DNA from: Flavobacteriaceae bacterium MAR_2010_72
Lineage (GTDB): Bacteria; Bacteroidota; Bacteroidia; Flavobacteriales; Flavobacteriaceae
Direction of reading: 5' to 3'
DNA length: 64,000 nt
NCBI GenBank assembly: GCA_003550275.1
Contig: QXCW01000002.1
Location: 372,001 to 436,000, forward strand
This document shows positions 45,459-55,015 of this stretch, piece by piece (positions within the stretch are counted from its first letter, which is position 1; every line of letters starts with the position of its first letter). Position numbers and translations under genes: made by a program. Below the pieces are notes generated by a model. It saw only the letters and a list, made by a program, of their open reading frames with translations. It made no database searches and was not told the origin of the DNA.

Positions 45459-46334
45459 TTATTTATTGTTGGTATTCGTCATGAGGGTTTCTTTGAAGGC
45501 AATTATTTTAGTAATTTCTAATTGCGTATTTTGAGAAAAAGTCAATTCTTTAGAAACTACTCCTTCAAAATTTGTTGGGTAACTACTAGGAAATATTGCA
45601 ATCCCAATTCCTGCATTTACCAATCCTACTAATAGTTCAACATTAGACACTTCTTGTTCAATATTGGCATCACGAGAGAATCCTACATTTCTACAAAGTA
45701 CTTCAACTTCTTCCATAATTGCAGGACACAAGTCTTTATTTAACTCAATCCATTTATCATTTCGAAGCTGTTCAATCTTAATTTTTTTATATTTTGCCAA
45801 TGGATGATTTTTTGAAATAATGACATTAAGAAATCCATTATGAAAAACCTGGTAATCTAATGCTTTATACACAACAGGCAAAGTACTAATTCCAATATCA
45901 ATAGTCCCCTTAAACAATGCTTCTTGCACAGAAACTACTGTAGTACATTCTACTATTTTAAAAGTACTATCAGGAAACTTCAATTGTAGTTTTTGCAAAA
46001 CAGCTATCACTTCATTTACAGGTGACATTTTTGGAATACCCAACTTTAATTGCCTGTTTTTTTCGCTATTTACTTTGGCACTTTTTAACGTTCTATCAAG
46101 AAGATCTATGACACGACTCACTTCTTTCATCAAAAAAGATCCAGCTTCAGTAAGCTCCACTTTTCGATGATTTACCCTTTTTTCTTTATCAAAAAGATCA
46201 AAACCCAACTCGCTTTCTAATTGTTGAATTTGATGGGTTAAAGCGGGTTGTGTAATATTTAATTTTTTTGCTGCTTTTCCAAAATGCAATTCTTTAGCAA
46301 CAACAAGAAATGATTTTAATTTACGTAATTCCAT
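45459..46334 (-). CDS. LysR-family transcriptional regulator
   Basis: 291 residues. N-terminal winged helix (ELRKLKSFLVVAKELHFGKAAKKLNITQPALTHQIQQLE) and a periplasmic-binding-like effector domain (about 90-290). It follows the GntR-type regulator with 10 bp between them, so they are transcribed together. The target may be the rhamnose locus, but nothing in the sequence proves this. Confidence 0.92.
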   Translation of the reverse strand: MELRKLKSFLVVAKELHFGKAAKKLNITQPALTHQIQQLESELGFDLFDKEKRVNHRKVELTEAGSFLMKEVSRVIDLLDRTLKSAKVNSEKNRQLKLGIPKMSPVNEVIAVLQKLQLKFPDSTFKIVECTTVVSVQEALFKGTIDIGISTLPVVYKALDYQVFHNGFLNVIISKNHPLAKYKKIKIEQLRNDKWIELNKDLCPAIMEEVEVLCRNVGFSRDANIEQEVSNVELLVGLVNAGIGIAIFPSSYPTNFEGVVSKELTFSQNTQLEITKIIAFKETLMTNTNNK

Positions 46335-46344
46335 TATTATATTA

Positions 46345-47376
46345 TTATAAAGATCCTCTTAGGATAAGTTCAAATGGATTTTCGATTTGTTCTTTAGAAG
46401 AGTCTAAAACTAATTGTGCTGCAGTTCTACCCATTTTTTCAAAATCAGTAGAAATGGTTGTAAGTCCATTCATGATGAATTTTTTTAAAGGGGTTTCATT
46501 GTATGAAATCACTCCTACTTGTTCCCCAATGGTTAAATCAAGAGCTATGATTTTATCTAAAATTTTCACCAAATCAGATTCCATTAAATTAATATAAACC
46601 TCTCCTTCATGTACTTCTTCAAGGTCAAAATCATCTACGACTTTATAATTAAAAGTATAATTATAACAAAAGTTTTTAAATCCCTTCACAATCTCTTGTG
46701 GAAAATAACTGTCAACAGGAAAAATTAATTTCAGCGTATGATATTTGCTCAAAGGCTCTAAAGCTTTGCTTAAAGCATTATAGATATTATCTTCAAAATT
46801 TTCATAAACGGTACCATAATTTCCAGAAATACCTTCGATTTTTTTATCAACTATAATGAGTTTTTCTTTTGGTATTTCTTCAATTAACAACTGATACCCT
46901 TCTGCTTTTTCAACAAAATGAGGAATGATTACATAATGAGTATAATCATTTTTTTGTTTATTTAGTAACTTTTTAAACAAAGCATAATCATTGTTATAAA
47001 TATAAAAATCTATAGCTGCTTTTTCTCCTAAAGTATCAACAAATGAATCATATATAATCTTCTTATGTGCACTTAATTTATTGAACATCAAGAAAATTTT
47101 TAAATCCTGCGAAATATCAGTATTAGCAATAAAATAACCTTTGCCATGAAATGCTTCTAAAATACCTATTTTCCTTAATTTATTATACCCCTTTTCAATG
47201 GTAACTCTTGATATTTCATATTCAAAACTTAGTTCATTAATTGAAGGCAAGACATCTCCTTTTTTAAAGACACCTTGCTTTATGGCATTCAGTACTGCAT
47301 TAACCAATTGTTGGTATTTAGGAGTAGCTGAAAATTCATCAATTCTGAGACTATCGATTTTTGAAGACTTTTTCAT
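46345..47376 (-). CDS. GntR-type regulator with LacI-like sensor domain (rhamnose regulator candidate)
   Basis: 343 residues: GntR winged helix (about 15-85, KYQQLVNAVLNAIKQGVFKKGDVLPSINELSFEYEIS) joined to a periplasmic-binding-like ligand domain (about 90-340). This arrangement is typical of Bacteroidota sugar regulators, including those beside rhamnose genes. It may bind the TAGGACWGTT repeats at three promoters. GntR proteins usually bind palindromes, so the direct repeats leave the assignment open. Confidence 0.85.
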   Translation of the reverse strand: MKKSSKIDSLRIDEFSATPKYQQLVNAVLNAIKQGVFKKGDVLPSINELSFEYEISRVTIEKGYNKLRKIGILEAFHGKGYFIANTDISQDLKIFLMFNKLSAHKKIIYDSFVDTLGEKAAIDFYIYNNDYALFKKLLNKQKNDYTHYVIIPHFVEKAEGYQLLIEEIPKEKLIIVDKKIEGISGNYGTVYENFEDNIYNALSKALEPLSKYHTLKLIFPVDSYFPQEIVKGFKNFCYNYTFNYKVVDDFDLEEVHEGEVYINLMESDLVKILDKIIALDLTIGEQVGVISYNETPLKKFIMNGLTTISTDFEKMGRTAAQLVLDSSKEQIENPFELILRGSL

Positions 47377-47610
47377 CTCGTAATAAAATTAAAGGACAAT
47401 AAATAGTGCAAATACTAGTAAGAAATTGAAGGTAGAACTGCCAGTTTTAAATACCCTCTACATTTAATAAATCAATTTACATCGTCGAAATTTAATCTAT
47501 TTATTCTTACAAACCAATACCATTGCTTCTAAATGAAGCGAAAAGCATGAAATTGAAGATGGCCATCTAACAAATTATTAATAAGAATTACGATCCCATT
47601 TAAGGTCATC

Positions 47611-48050
47611 GTGAATAATCCCGCAAAAACCTTCTTTTTGGAAGTGTTTCAGGAATCCATAGAGGATTTTGCAATGTTGTATTTATGCCTTCAGAAAGGC
47701 AATTTGATCAAAGCAGTACCACTAAAGATTAAGCAAGATTCATTGGTAAAAGAAGAGCAAATTACCAAAGACTTTTATAAGGATTATTCCCAATTTAAGC
47801 GCGAACTTTACAGGGATTTGATAAAGCGGAATAAAAAAACGTTTAGAACTACTCTACAGGGCGATACAAAGATCCCTGAAGACACAGAACATCTAAATGA
47901 CCTAGAACACCTGGAGAAAAATGTAAAGCTCACACTCTTCAAAAAATCGCAAAAACTTATAGATAGGTTTCTATTCATATTTTTTGCAGAGGACCGAGAT
48001 TTACTAGAATATAATTACACTAAGAAGTTATTAAAAGATTGGCAAGAAGT
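47611..48050 (+). pseudogene. Fragment of an Eco57I-type restriction-modification methylase
   Basis: The frame holds LTLFKKSQKLIDRFLFIFFAEDRDLL, a stretch typical of the N-terminal part of Eco57I-like methylases. Upstream and downstream parts of such an enzyme (about 1000 residues) are missing. The frame then runs into DNA belonging to a sugar porter in a different frame, so it is a fusion scar, not a working gene. It begins with GTG and has no clear promoter. Confidence 0.6.
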
Positions 48051-48053
48051 TCG

Positions 48054-48683
48054 CAAATTAGTGAAAATGTTATTTTTATTGGGATCGCACTTTCCATTTT
48101 TCAACAATTTGTGGGTATCAATGTGGTGCTCTATTATGCACCGGAAATTTTCAAAAAAATGGACTCCGCCACAGATGGGGCACTGTTGATGACTGTTCTT
48201 GTTGGAATCGTGAATTTCACATTTACCTTTATTGCCATCAAAACAGTAGATAAATATGGAAGAAAACCGTTGATGGTAATTGGTGCCATAGGAATGTCGG
48301 TGGCCATGTTCGCCTTAGGTTTTGTGTTCTTTGCGGAATCTACGGGATTATTCGCATTATTTTGTATGATGCTTTATGTCGCAAGTTTTGCCATGAGTTG
48401 GGGACCTGTTACATGGGTCTTATTGTCGGAAATCTTTCCAAATAAAATTAGAGGTAGAGCCATGGCAATTGCTGTAGCAGCCCAATGGATTGCCAATTAT
48501 TTGGTATCACTAACGTTCCCGATGATGGATGATAATACCTTTTTAAGTGAAAAGTTCAATCATGGCTTTGCTTATTGGGTCTATGGTCTGATGAGTTTAT
48601 TGGCTATGTTTTTTGTTCTGAAATTCATTCCGGAAACTAAAGGGAAAACGCTCGAGGAAATGGAAAATCTTTGGGATAAATAA
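48054..48683 (+). pseudogene. Sugar porter (MFS, XylE-like), C-terminal half only
   Basis: About 205 residues from FIGIALSIFQQFVGINVVLYYAP onward, covering the last six membrane helices and the motif PETKGKTLEEME. A whole sugar porter is about 450-500 residues, so the N-terminal half is gone. The break lies at about 48045-48060, joined to the methylase fragment. It precedes an intact galM and FGE-like gene on the same strand, so the original transcript may have read through. It cannot transport alone. Confidence 0.85.
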
Positions 48684-48705
48684 AGAATTTTCAATACCAA
48701 CAGAA

Positions 48706-49767
48706 ATGGAAAAAAATGCTTTTAAACTTGAGATGGAAGGTCAACAGATATATGGTTACCAACTTATAAACAAACATGGTTTAAAGGCATTTTTTACCAA
48801 TTTTGGTCAACGCTTGGTGTCACTATTTGTTCCCGATAAATCAGGAGATTTTGAGGATATTGTTTTAGGGTATAATAATATTGAAGGGTATTTGAATTCA
48901 AAAGAACCTTATTTTGGAGCCATTATTGGCAGATATGCCAATAGAATTGCCAAGGGCGAGTTTACTATTGATTCCAAAAAATACATATTGCATCAAAACA
49001 ACGGTCCCAATCATTTGCATGGAGGAACTCAAGGTTTTCATAACATAGTTTGGGATGCAAAGCAAATAAGCAATACCGAAATTGAATTTTCAAGAATCTC
49101 TCAACATTTAGAAGAAGGATATCCTGGAAATTTAACGGTTCGTGTCAATTATAAGTTGACGGATGATAATGAATTACATATTAAATATTTCGCAACCACC
49201 GATCAAACGACCACTATAAATCTTACCCATCATTCCTATTTCAATCTTGCAGGGGAAGGCAATGGAACCATCAATGACCATCAATTGCTTATTAATGCCA
49301 ACAACTATACTCCAGTTGACAAAACTCTGATTCCCACAGGAGAAATCGCTCCGGTGAAAGATTCGGCTTTCGACTTTACAATAGTAAAGGATATCGGAAA
49401 GGACATCGATAATTTGGATGAACAATTAAAATTTGGTGAAGGTTATGATCATAATTATGTTTTGAATAAATCAAATAGCAGTTCTAAAGAAGTAAGTTTT
49501 GCAGCTAGAGTCAGACATCCAAAAAGTGGTAGAACGATGGAAGTTTTTACGGACGAACCTGGAATTCAATTGTATTCTGGGAACTCATTGGATGGTTCTG
49601 TCATAGGGAAGAATGGAAAATTCTACCAATTTAGATCCGCTTTTTGTTTGGAACCACAACATTTTCCGGACGCTCCAAACCAATCACATTTTCCTTCGAT
49701 AATCTTAAAGGAAAATGACACTTATACATCGACTACAATTCTTAAATTTACAATCTCACAGGTTTAA
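48706..49767 (+). CDS. galM: Aldose 1-epimerase (galactose mutarotase family)
   Basis: 353 residues. GalM family: active-site His in NHLHGGTQGFHNIVW and LTHHSYFNLAGEG, catalytic Glu region in the late EPQHFPDAPNQ. It speeds interconversion of alpha and beta sugars. No signal peptide, so cytosolic. 22 bp after the porter fragment and 11 bp before the FGE-like gene. It may partly replace the disrupted RhaM, though its known substrates are galactose and glucose. Confidence 0.9.
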   Translation: MEKNAFKLEMEGQQIYGYQLINKHGLKAFFTNFGQRLVSLFVPDKSGDFEDIVLGYNNIEGYLNSKEPYFGAIIGRYANRIAKGEFTIDSKKYILHQNNGPNHLHGGTQGFHNIVWDAKQISNTEIEFSRISQHLEEGYPGNLTVRVNYKLTDDNELHIKYFATTDQTTTINLTHHSYFNLAGEGNGTINDHQLLINANNYTPVDKTLIPTGEIAPVKDSAFDFTIVKDIGKDIDNLDEQLKFGEGYDHNYVLNKSNSSSKEVSFAARVRHPKSGRTMEVFTDEPGIQLYSGNSLDGSVIGKNGKFYQFRSAFCLEPQHFPDAPNQSHFPSIILKENDTYTSTTILKFTISQV

Positions 49768-49778
49768 TTAATTGACTA

Positions 49779-50837
49779 ATGAATATTTTAAAGAGATGCT
49801 TTATTCTTTCACTTTGTGTGACTGTTTTTCATTCATGCAAAGACGTAGACAATAAGAAAGAACCAATAAAGAACCCGCCCAAAGGAATGGTTTGGATTCC
49901 TGGCGGCACTTTTGCGCAAGGAGCAGTTCCGCAAGATAAAATGGCCATGCAACATGAAAAACCACGTCATGAGGTTTTTGTGGATGGATTTTATATGGAT
50001 ATTACAGAAGTCACAAACGCAGAGTTTTCAGAATTTGTCAATAAAACGGGTTATGTCACGATTGCTGAACGTCCTATCGATTGGGAGGTCATGAAAAAAC
50101 AATTGCCAGAGAACACTCCAAAGCCGCTCGATTCTTTATTACGACCAGGATCTTTGATATTCGAAAAATCAAAATCTGCTCTACCTAATTTATTTGATGT
50201 TTCCCAATGGTGGAAATGGACGAACGGAGTAAATTGGAAACATCCAACAGGGGAGAGCAGCACCATTGACGGGCAAGAAAATTATCCTGTGGTTCATATT
50301 GCCTTTGAAGATGCCGAAGCCTATTGTATTTGGAAAGGAAGACGATTGCCTACAGAAGCCGAATGGGAGTTCGCTGCCCGGGGGAACAATAAAAACAGCA
50401 TCTATAATTGGGGTGATGATGCCACAGCGTTAAATGAAAGAATAAATAGTTGGGAAGGTGATTTCCCAGTAAGCAATTCACGAAAGGATGGATTTGAGGG
50501 AATCGCTCCTGTAAAATCCTATCCACCAAATGATTTTGGACTTTATGATATGGCAGGAAATGTTTGGGAATGGACATCCGATTGGTATGATGTCAATTAT
50601 TATTCGGAATTAGCCTCAACAAAAACTGCTACCAAAAACCCAAAGGGATCATCTAGTGCTTATAACCCGAACAATCCATTTGTACAGGAGAAAATTATTA
50701 AAGGAGGTTCGTTTTTATGCAATGCCTCTTATTGTGCAAGCTACAGAACTTCCTCAAGGATGGGTACCAGTATGGATTCATCTTTTGAGCATTTGGGTTT
50801 TAGAACCGTTGTTTCTCGCAAGATAATGAAAGAATAG
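49779..50837 (+). CDS. Formylglycine-generating-enzyme-like lipoprotein
   Basis: 352 residues. Lipoprotein signal with lipobox (FHSC, Cys about 20). FGE-sulfatase domain fills the rest, with GRRLPTEAEWEFAARG and NVWEWTSDWY. The two active cysteines of FGE are present: Cys314 and Cys319 in SFLCNASYCASYR, five apart as in known FGE. It could oxidise sulfatase cysteines to formylglycine. No sulfatase is in the window, though sulphated rhamnose polymers (ulvan) would need one. Other family members do different work, so activity is inferred. Confidence 0.8.
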   Translation: MNILKRCFILSLCVTVFHSCKDVDNKKEPIKNPPKGMVWIPGGTFAQGAVPQDKMAMQHEKPRHEVFVDGFYMDITEVTNAEFSEFVNKTGYVTIAERPIDWEVMKKQLPENTPKPLDSLLRPGSLIFEKSKSALPNLFDVSQWWKWTNGVNWKHPTGESSTIDGQENYPVVHIAFEDAEAYCIWKGRRLPTEAEWEFAARGNNKNSIYNWGDDATALNERINSWEGDFPVSNSRKDGFEGIAPVKSYPPNDFGLYDMAGNVWEWTSDWYDVNYYSELASTKTATKNPKGSSSAYNPNNPFVQEKIIKGGSFLCNASYCASYRTSSRMGTSMDSSFEHLGFRTVVSRKIMKE

Positions 50838-52102
50838 TTTCATCTTTTATTAGTAATAGCTAAACATCAAGGTTTACTATTAAATATTTTATTCATATTG
50901 ATTTGGAATTGGTAAAGCCATTGGGTTATTCTGGGTATTTTAAAATACTACAATGAAGCAGTTTTGACTTTCTAATAATTTTTTAAGAATGACTTTTAAA
51001 AAGAGTTTTGTTAATGAGCGAAAAGGTGGTCTGAAAAGTGGTCAGTTTACCAAGGATCTAGAAGATTCAAAGGATTTTACGCAGAGTCAGAAGGATATAT
51101 AAAACTTATTATGGGCAACTATACGTTGACACGCCATCAAAGCAAAATTATAAGAAGGATTTATAGCACTTTTGGAACTCTATTTTCCTGTTTAATTAAA
51201 TCCTCCTAGAGAGATTATTCCTCATTCAAAAACCATTCAGCACATTGCCACTCCATTTCGCGAAAAAGCTTCATTATGGGCAAAGCCCTTCATTATAAAG
51301 TCTTGGACCCAATTCCAAAGTTTACGGTTTTCCTTATAAACAATCTGTATATATCTTGAAAATCTTTGCTCGAGATCTACATTGGTCAACTTTGGAATAG
51401 CGTCCGCTAGAAAAAGAGATCACTATTCCATTTTCTTCACAAAGTTTAAAATTTAGCTCGAGACAGACTGCATAACCGGTCGTGCCTCCCTTTTATAAGT
51501 CCTTACTCAATCTAAATTTTAGATTTGGTGTCCGAAAGGTAACAGCGATAGGCACTATGGGAAGTAAATGGATAAGAAGATGACAATGGTTCGTCGTGTT
51601 CTTATTATCAATATTATAATTATGGTCAAGTGTGAAGTCACAATATTGCATCTCAAAAAAGGAAAACGCTCTGGATATAATAAGTATATGGATTTATGCC
51701 ATTATGGCAACCAATTGAAAGCATTTTATACCAAATAATATGTCTTATATGTTGTTCCATTTCAATATATGTCAAAAACTTAAAGGCAAATATTTTTGCG
51801 ATTTTTTTAAGGATAATTTAAAAATTTAAACATAATCCTGTTAAAAAAATGATTGTTACCAATCTTCCAAATTTGGTTTTTTAGCTTTTGATAAAAAGTA
51901 TGGAAGCACCGAAATGAAATGAAGGAATGGAATAGCAAGAGGGTAACACGCTGCGCGATGTTTCGATACGAGTCGTTTTGCAAACGTTTAAAAATCAAAT
52001 AATTAAATGAAATTCCTCGTGAGCTTTTCAAATTATTGGATTTGATTTTTACTAAAAAACACAATAAGCTCAATAGATTAGGAAAATTTTTTACTAAAAA
52101 AG
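50838..52102. other. Gene-free stretch with decayed remnants
   Basis: No intact gene in 1.26 kb. A 37-codon frame (50990-51103) and minus-strand coding-like pieces at about 51235-51500, broken by stops and frame changes, look like decayed genes. The only families guessed are unrecognised. Confidence 0.5.
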
Positions 52103-52501
52103 ATGGATGAAGGCTTTGAAAAAGAACAATTTGAGACCTTGAAAATCAAGGCTTCTGTGTCTGTAAAATTTAGACGATTTTGTAAAACTATGTCAAAATC
52201 ACAATCAATGACATTGCTTTTGATGCTGGATTTTTTTGAGGACAATGGAATATCCCCTACTGAAGCAATGGGTCCACGGATGGAAACTTTGGAATATAGA
52301 ATCTCGATTCTCATCAAAAAGCGAATGAATGGTATGATTGCCATAATGAAGGATATAGAGAAACACCAAACGAAGCCAACCGTTGCGATGATTCAATCAT
52401 TATTTGCTGAAACCGAACCCAAGAAAGAAAGACCAATTATGCGTGAGAAAACTCCAGAAGAATTCAAAGCCCAATTTGAAAACAAAAAAACTGAATTATA
52501 A
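52103..52501 (+). CDS. BfmA/BtgA-family mobilisation protein
   Basis: 132 residues. The N-terminal LKIKASVSVKFRRFCKTMSKSQSMTLLLMLDFFEDNGISP is the conserved part of the family found in Bacteroidota mobile elements, thought to help nick or hold oriT DNA. It precedes another short element gene and the integrase. A matching relaxase is not seen. Confidence 0.85.
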   Translation: MDEGFEKEQFETLKIKASVSVKFRRFCKTMSKSQSMTLLLMLDFFEDNGISPTEAMGPRMETLEYRISILIKKRMNGMIAIMKDIEKHQTKPTVAMIQSLFAETEPKKERPIMREKTPEEFKAQFENKKTEL

Positions 52502-52519
52502 TCTAAAAAATGATCATAA

Positions 52520-53179
52520 ATGGAAAAAGTAAATTACATCGTACAGATGAACGCTGCACTGGATTCTTTCAATAATGATTGGAGAATCAAACAGGGACAC
52601 ATAACACTATATCTTGCGTTCTTTCAGAAGTGGAACCGGGAATTTTTCAAAAAAACAATTACAATCAATAGGGAATTGGTCATGGAAAGGGCAAAGATCA
52701 AATCAAAAACTACCTACCATAACATTCTGAAGGATTTGAATGATTGGGGCTATTTACAGTATTATCCTTCCTATGACCCAAGAAGAGGGTCAGTGATTAG
52801 GATGGCCATTTTTTTTGCACAACCTGGTCAAAAATTGGGTAAGTATCTCCAAGAACCTAGCCAAAACATGGTATCTTCTTATAAACAAAAAACATTTAAA
52901 AACTATAATAAACTGGCAAAGCCATTTAATATTTTAGAAGTTTTACTTTTTTTTAAAACAAATAATTGGACTGCTGATGAAGGAAAAAAATATTATGAAT
53001 ATTATCAAGAAAGAGATTGGAAATTAAGTAGGGGCCTTGAAATTAAGGATTGGAAAATCGCTGCGCGAAAATTTGTTGAGAAAGGGCGTGAAATGGAGCG
53101 TGAGAGCACCAGGCCATTTTCTGGACAGCATGATTATCTTCATTCAAAACAGGAAAAAGACTATGGAATGCCTCTGTAA
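52520..53179 (+). CDS. Element-encoded winged-helix-like protein, unknown function
   Basis: 219 residues, not recognised with certainty. The part at about 20-100 has replication-initiator or winged-helix character (RELVMERAKIKSKTTYHNILKDLNDWGYL); the rest is helical and charged. 18 bp after the mobilisation gene on the same strand, so probably in one operon. Likely helps replication or regulation of the element. Family unknown to me. Confidence 0.6.
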   Translation: MEKVNYIVQMNAALDSFNNDWRIKQGHITLYLAFFQKWNREFFKKTITINRELVMERAKIKSKTTYHNILKDLNDWGYLQYYPSYDPRRGSVIRMAIFFAQPGQKLGKYLQEPSQNMVSSYKQKTFKNYNKLAKPFNILEVLLFFKTNNWTADEGKKYYEYYQERDWKLSRGLEIKDWKIAARKFVEKGREMERESTRPFSGQHDYLHSKQEKDYGMPL

Positions 53180-53216
53180 ATTAATAAGTTTGAACTTAAA
53201 CACAAGAACTAAGTGT

Positions 53217-54431
53217 TTAAAAGTTTGTCACACTATCCAAGGCATCATCAGCGTCTTTATGAATAAAGTTTGCTTGATAGTTTAAAGTCGTCTTTAAATC
53301 ACTGTGTCTGTACAGCTTTTGTAACATCAATGGATGAACTGTGTCACCTGCAATATTTCCAAATGAATGTCTGGCAATATGCATAGTGAGCTTTTTAGTT
53401 ATGTTCGCCTTCTTGGCAATGGATTTTAAATTGGTATTAAACTTCCTGTTCGCTGTTTTAAGCTTTTTAAAAACGTCTTTTGCATCATTAAGGTCTGCTT
53501 TTTTTAATTCGGGAAATAGGAAATCATTATTGTAGATCTTGTCATTTTTATAGAAATCTAATATTTTTAAGGCTTTTACAGGAATTTTCATTGAAATTAA
53601 TTTGGAGTTTTTATGCATTCTATACTGCAGTCTATTGTCATTGATATCTGACCATCGTATTTTAATTACATCGGACACTCTCATACCTGCGAAGTTGAAA
53701 CTAAATAGCCAAACATTGCGAGTATGTACTTCAACTGAAGTTAAATTATTGAGTCGTTCAATGTTTTGAATCTCTTTAACATTTAATCCAATTTTATTGG
53801 ACTGTGGAAATTTGATTCTGATTTGGTCACCACCAAAAGGATATAGATCTCGTATTACTATTTTTTGTTTAATGGCCCTGTTATATAATAAACGAATCAA
53901 TATCATGATATTCATGATAGAGGTTTCAGATAATTTATGGGATGCCTTTAGATAGATCATAAATTTTTTTAAAAATCTTTCATCTATTTCCTGAAAAGTA
54001 AGATGTTTTGATTTGTAAAATTTTAAAATATATCCTATCCAAGCTTTGTCACAGGATAATCTATTTAATTTTTCTGAACTTTCTAAATCTTTAAGATGTT
54101 CCTCCGCTAATTCAAAAAATGTTGCATTGCTATCAGAGTGATAAATATCTTTTTTTATTTGATTAGCAGAAGCATCTTTATGTTCATACTGAAGAGATAT
54201 GAGTGCTTTGTTGACTTCAGAGAGTTGCGTAGTCATCAAGCTGTTGAGATATTCGGAATTAGGATGTGATTTCTTCACATTGAAATTTCTCCTGTCCCAT
54301 TCTTCAAGCTCTATATAGTGGCCGATATATTGAAATGTTGAACGACGGTTTTTAGTAATGCGAATTGCAAGAGGATACAAGCCTTCTTTATTAGGCTTTT
54401 TGCGAAGAACTATTTTAGCTTTCGATGACAT
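53217..54431 (-). CDS. Tyrosine recombinase integrase of the island
   Basis: 404 residues. N-terminal arm-binding domain (1-90), SAM-like core-binding domain (about 105-205) and catalytic domain (220-400). Catalytic residues seen: Arg in FAGMRVSDV, Lys in LISMKIPVKA, His-x-x-Arg in HIARHSF, His in YRHSDLKTT and Tyr in TLNYQ. It would integrate DNA into the tRNA-Leu anticodon region. Its start is about 35 bp from the arm-type repeat GGTACAACATAGGTACAAC, with the attR core 236 bp upstream of the gene. Confidence 0.93.
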   Translation of the reverse strand: MSSKAKIVLRKKPNKEGLYPLAIRITKNRRSTFQYIGHYIELEEWDRRNFNVKKSHPNSEYLNSLMTTQLSEVNKALISLQYEHKDASANQIKKDIYHSDSNATFFELAEEHLKDLESSEKLNRLSCDKAWIGYILKFYKSKHLTFQEIDERFLKKFMIYLKASHKLSETSIMNIMILIRLLYNRAIKQKIVIRDLYPFGGDQIRIKFPQSNKIGLNVKEIQNIERLNNLTSVEVHTRNVWLFSFNFAGMRVSDVIKIRWSDINDNRLQYRMHKNSKLISMKIPVKALKILDFYKNDKIYNNDFLFPELKKADLNDAKDVFKKLKTANRKFNTNLKSIAKKANITKKLTMHIARHSFGNIAGDTVHPLMLQKLYRHSDLKTTLNYQANFIHKDADDALDSVTNF

Positions 54432-54464
54432 AATTGACCAATTTTGTACACGAAAGTCACATCA

Positions 54465-54568
54465 GGTACAACATAGGTACAACATTCAATTTTGAATGTA
54501 TTTTTTGCCTAATAGTTACCTCAAAGATACGAATTTATTGGTCTTTTCAGGTACAACATAGGTACAAC
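54465..54568. repeat. Integrase arm-type repeats
   Basis: GGTACAACATAGGTACAAC at 54465-54483 and 54550-54568. Each unit is an internal GGTACAAC direct repeat with 11-bp period, characteristic of arm sites near Bacteroidota integrases. Further copies at 25734-25752, 55019-55037 and, partly, 55250. Confidence 0.7.
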
Positions 54569-54666
54569 AAATGCTGAAATCAATTGATATTAGATGATAT
54601 TAAGCAAAATTAAAATTTATGTAATCAATTGAGAATGAATGACTTTGGTGTTGTTTGGGCAAATAT

Positions 54667-54681
54667 ACGCTAGACTTAGGA
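54667..54681 (+). repeat. attR core in tRNA-Leu
   Basis: ACGCTAGACTTAGGA, identical to the left core at 25542-25556. Confidence 0.75.
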
Positions 54682-54725
54682 TCTAGTGCCGCGAGGTGTG
54701 GGAGTTCGAGTCTCCCCGCCTGTAC
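54671..54725 (+). pseudogene. 3' half of split tRNA-Leu(TAG)
   Basis: Contains anticodon loop CTTAGGA, variable arm, T-arm GGGAGTTCGAGTCTCCC and acceptor CGCCTGTA, which pairs with GCAGGCG at 25518. The 5' half is absent here. Confidence 0.8.
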
Positions 54726-54960
54726 ATTACAGAAAGCTTCTCAATTTTGAGAGGCTTTTGTTTTTTAGATGCACTATAATAGTTTTTGGGGAGACGAGAA
54801 GTTTACCCTGAGCGAAGTCGAAGGGAGTCTCCCCGCCTGTACATAACAGAAAGCTTCTCATGATTTGGGAGGCTTTTCTTTTTTAAATGTGCCATAATAG
54901 TTTTTGGGGAGACGAGAAGTTTACCCTGAGAGAAGTCGAAGGGAGTCTCCCCGCCTGTAC
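54708..54960 (+). repeat. Tandem repeat built from the tRNA-Leu 3' end (about 117 bp units)
   Basis: GAGTCTCCCCGCCTGTAC starts at 54708, 54825 and 54943, with 117-118 bp units between. Each unit carries a tRNA-type terminator (AGCTTCTCA stem) and ACCCTGAGNGAAGTCGAAGG. Confidence 0.9.
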
Positions 54961-54992
54961 AAAAGCCGAAGATTCATCTTCGGCTTTTTTCG
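54961..54992 (+). terminator. Hairpin with T run
   Basis: AAAGCCGAAGA / TCTTCGGCTTT stem followed by TTTT. Confidence 0.7.
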
Positions 54993-55015
54993 TTTTTAAA
55001 GTGTGTGTTTTTTAC

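Larger units (their letters stand above)
25542..54681. mobile_element. Integrated genomic island (about 29 kb) in tRNA-Leu
   Basis: Bounded by the identical 15-bp cores at 25542 and 54667, with the two tRNA-Leu halves outside. It carries a tyrosine integrase next to the right end, integrase arm-type repeats, a BfmA/BtgA mobilisation gene, a degraded restriction-modification fragment and the rhamnose locus as cargo. A second pair of ends, a 150-bp direct repeat at 25731-25880 and 55016-55165, is possible, so exact borders are uncertain. No conjugation genes are seen, so it would need helpers. Confidence 0.7.

Noticed and set aside
47611-48189. A 192-residue novel protein
   Set aside because: The first part is a methylase piece and the last part is sugar-porter DNA read in the wrong frame.
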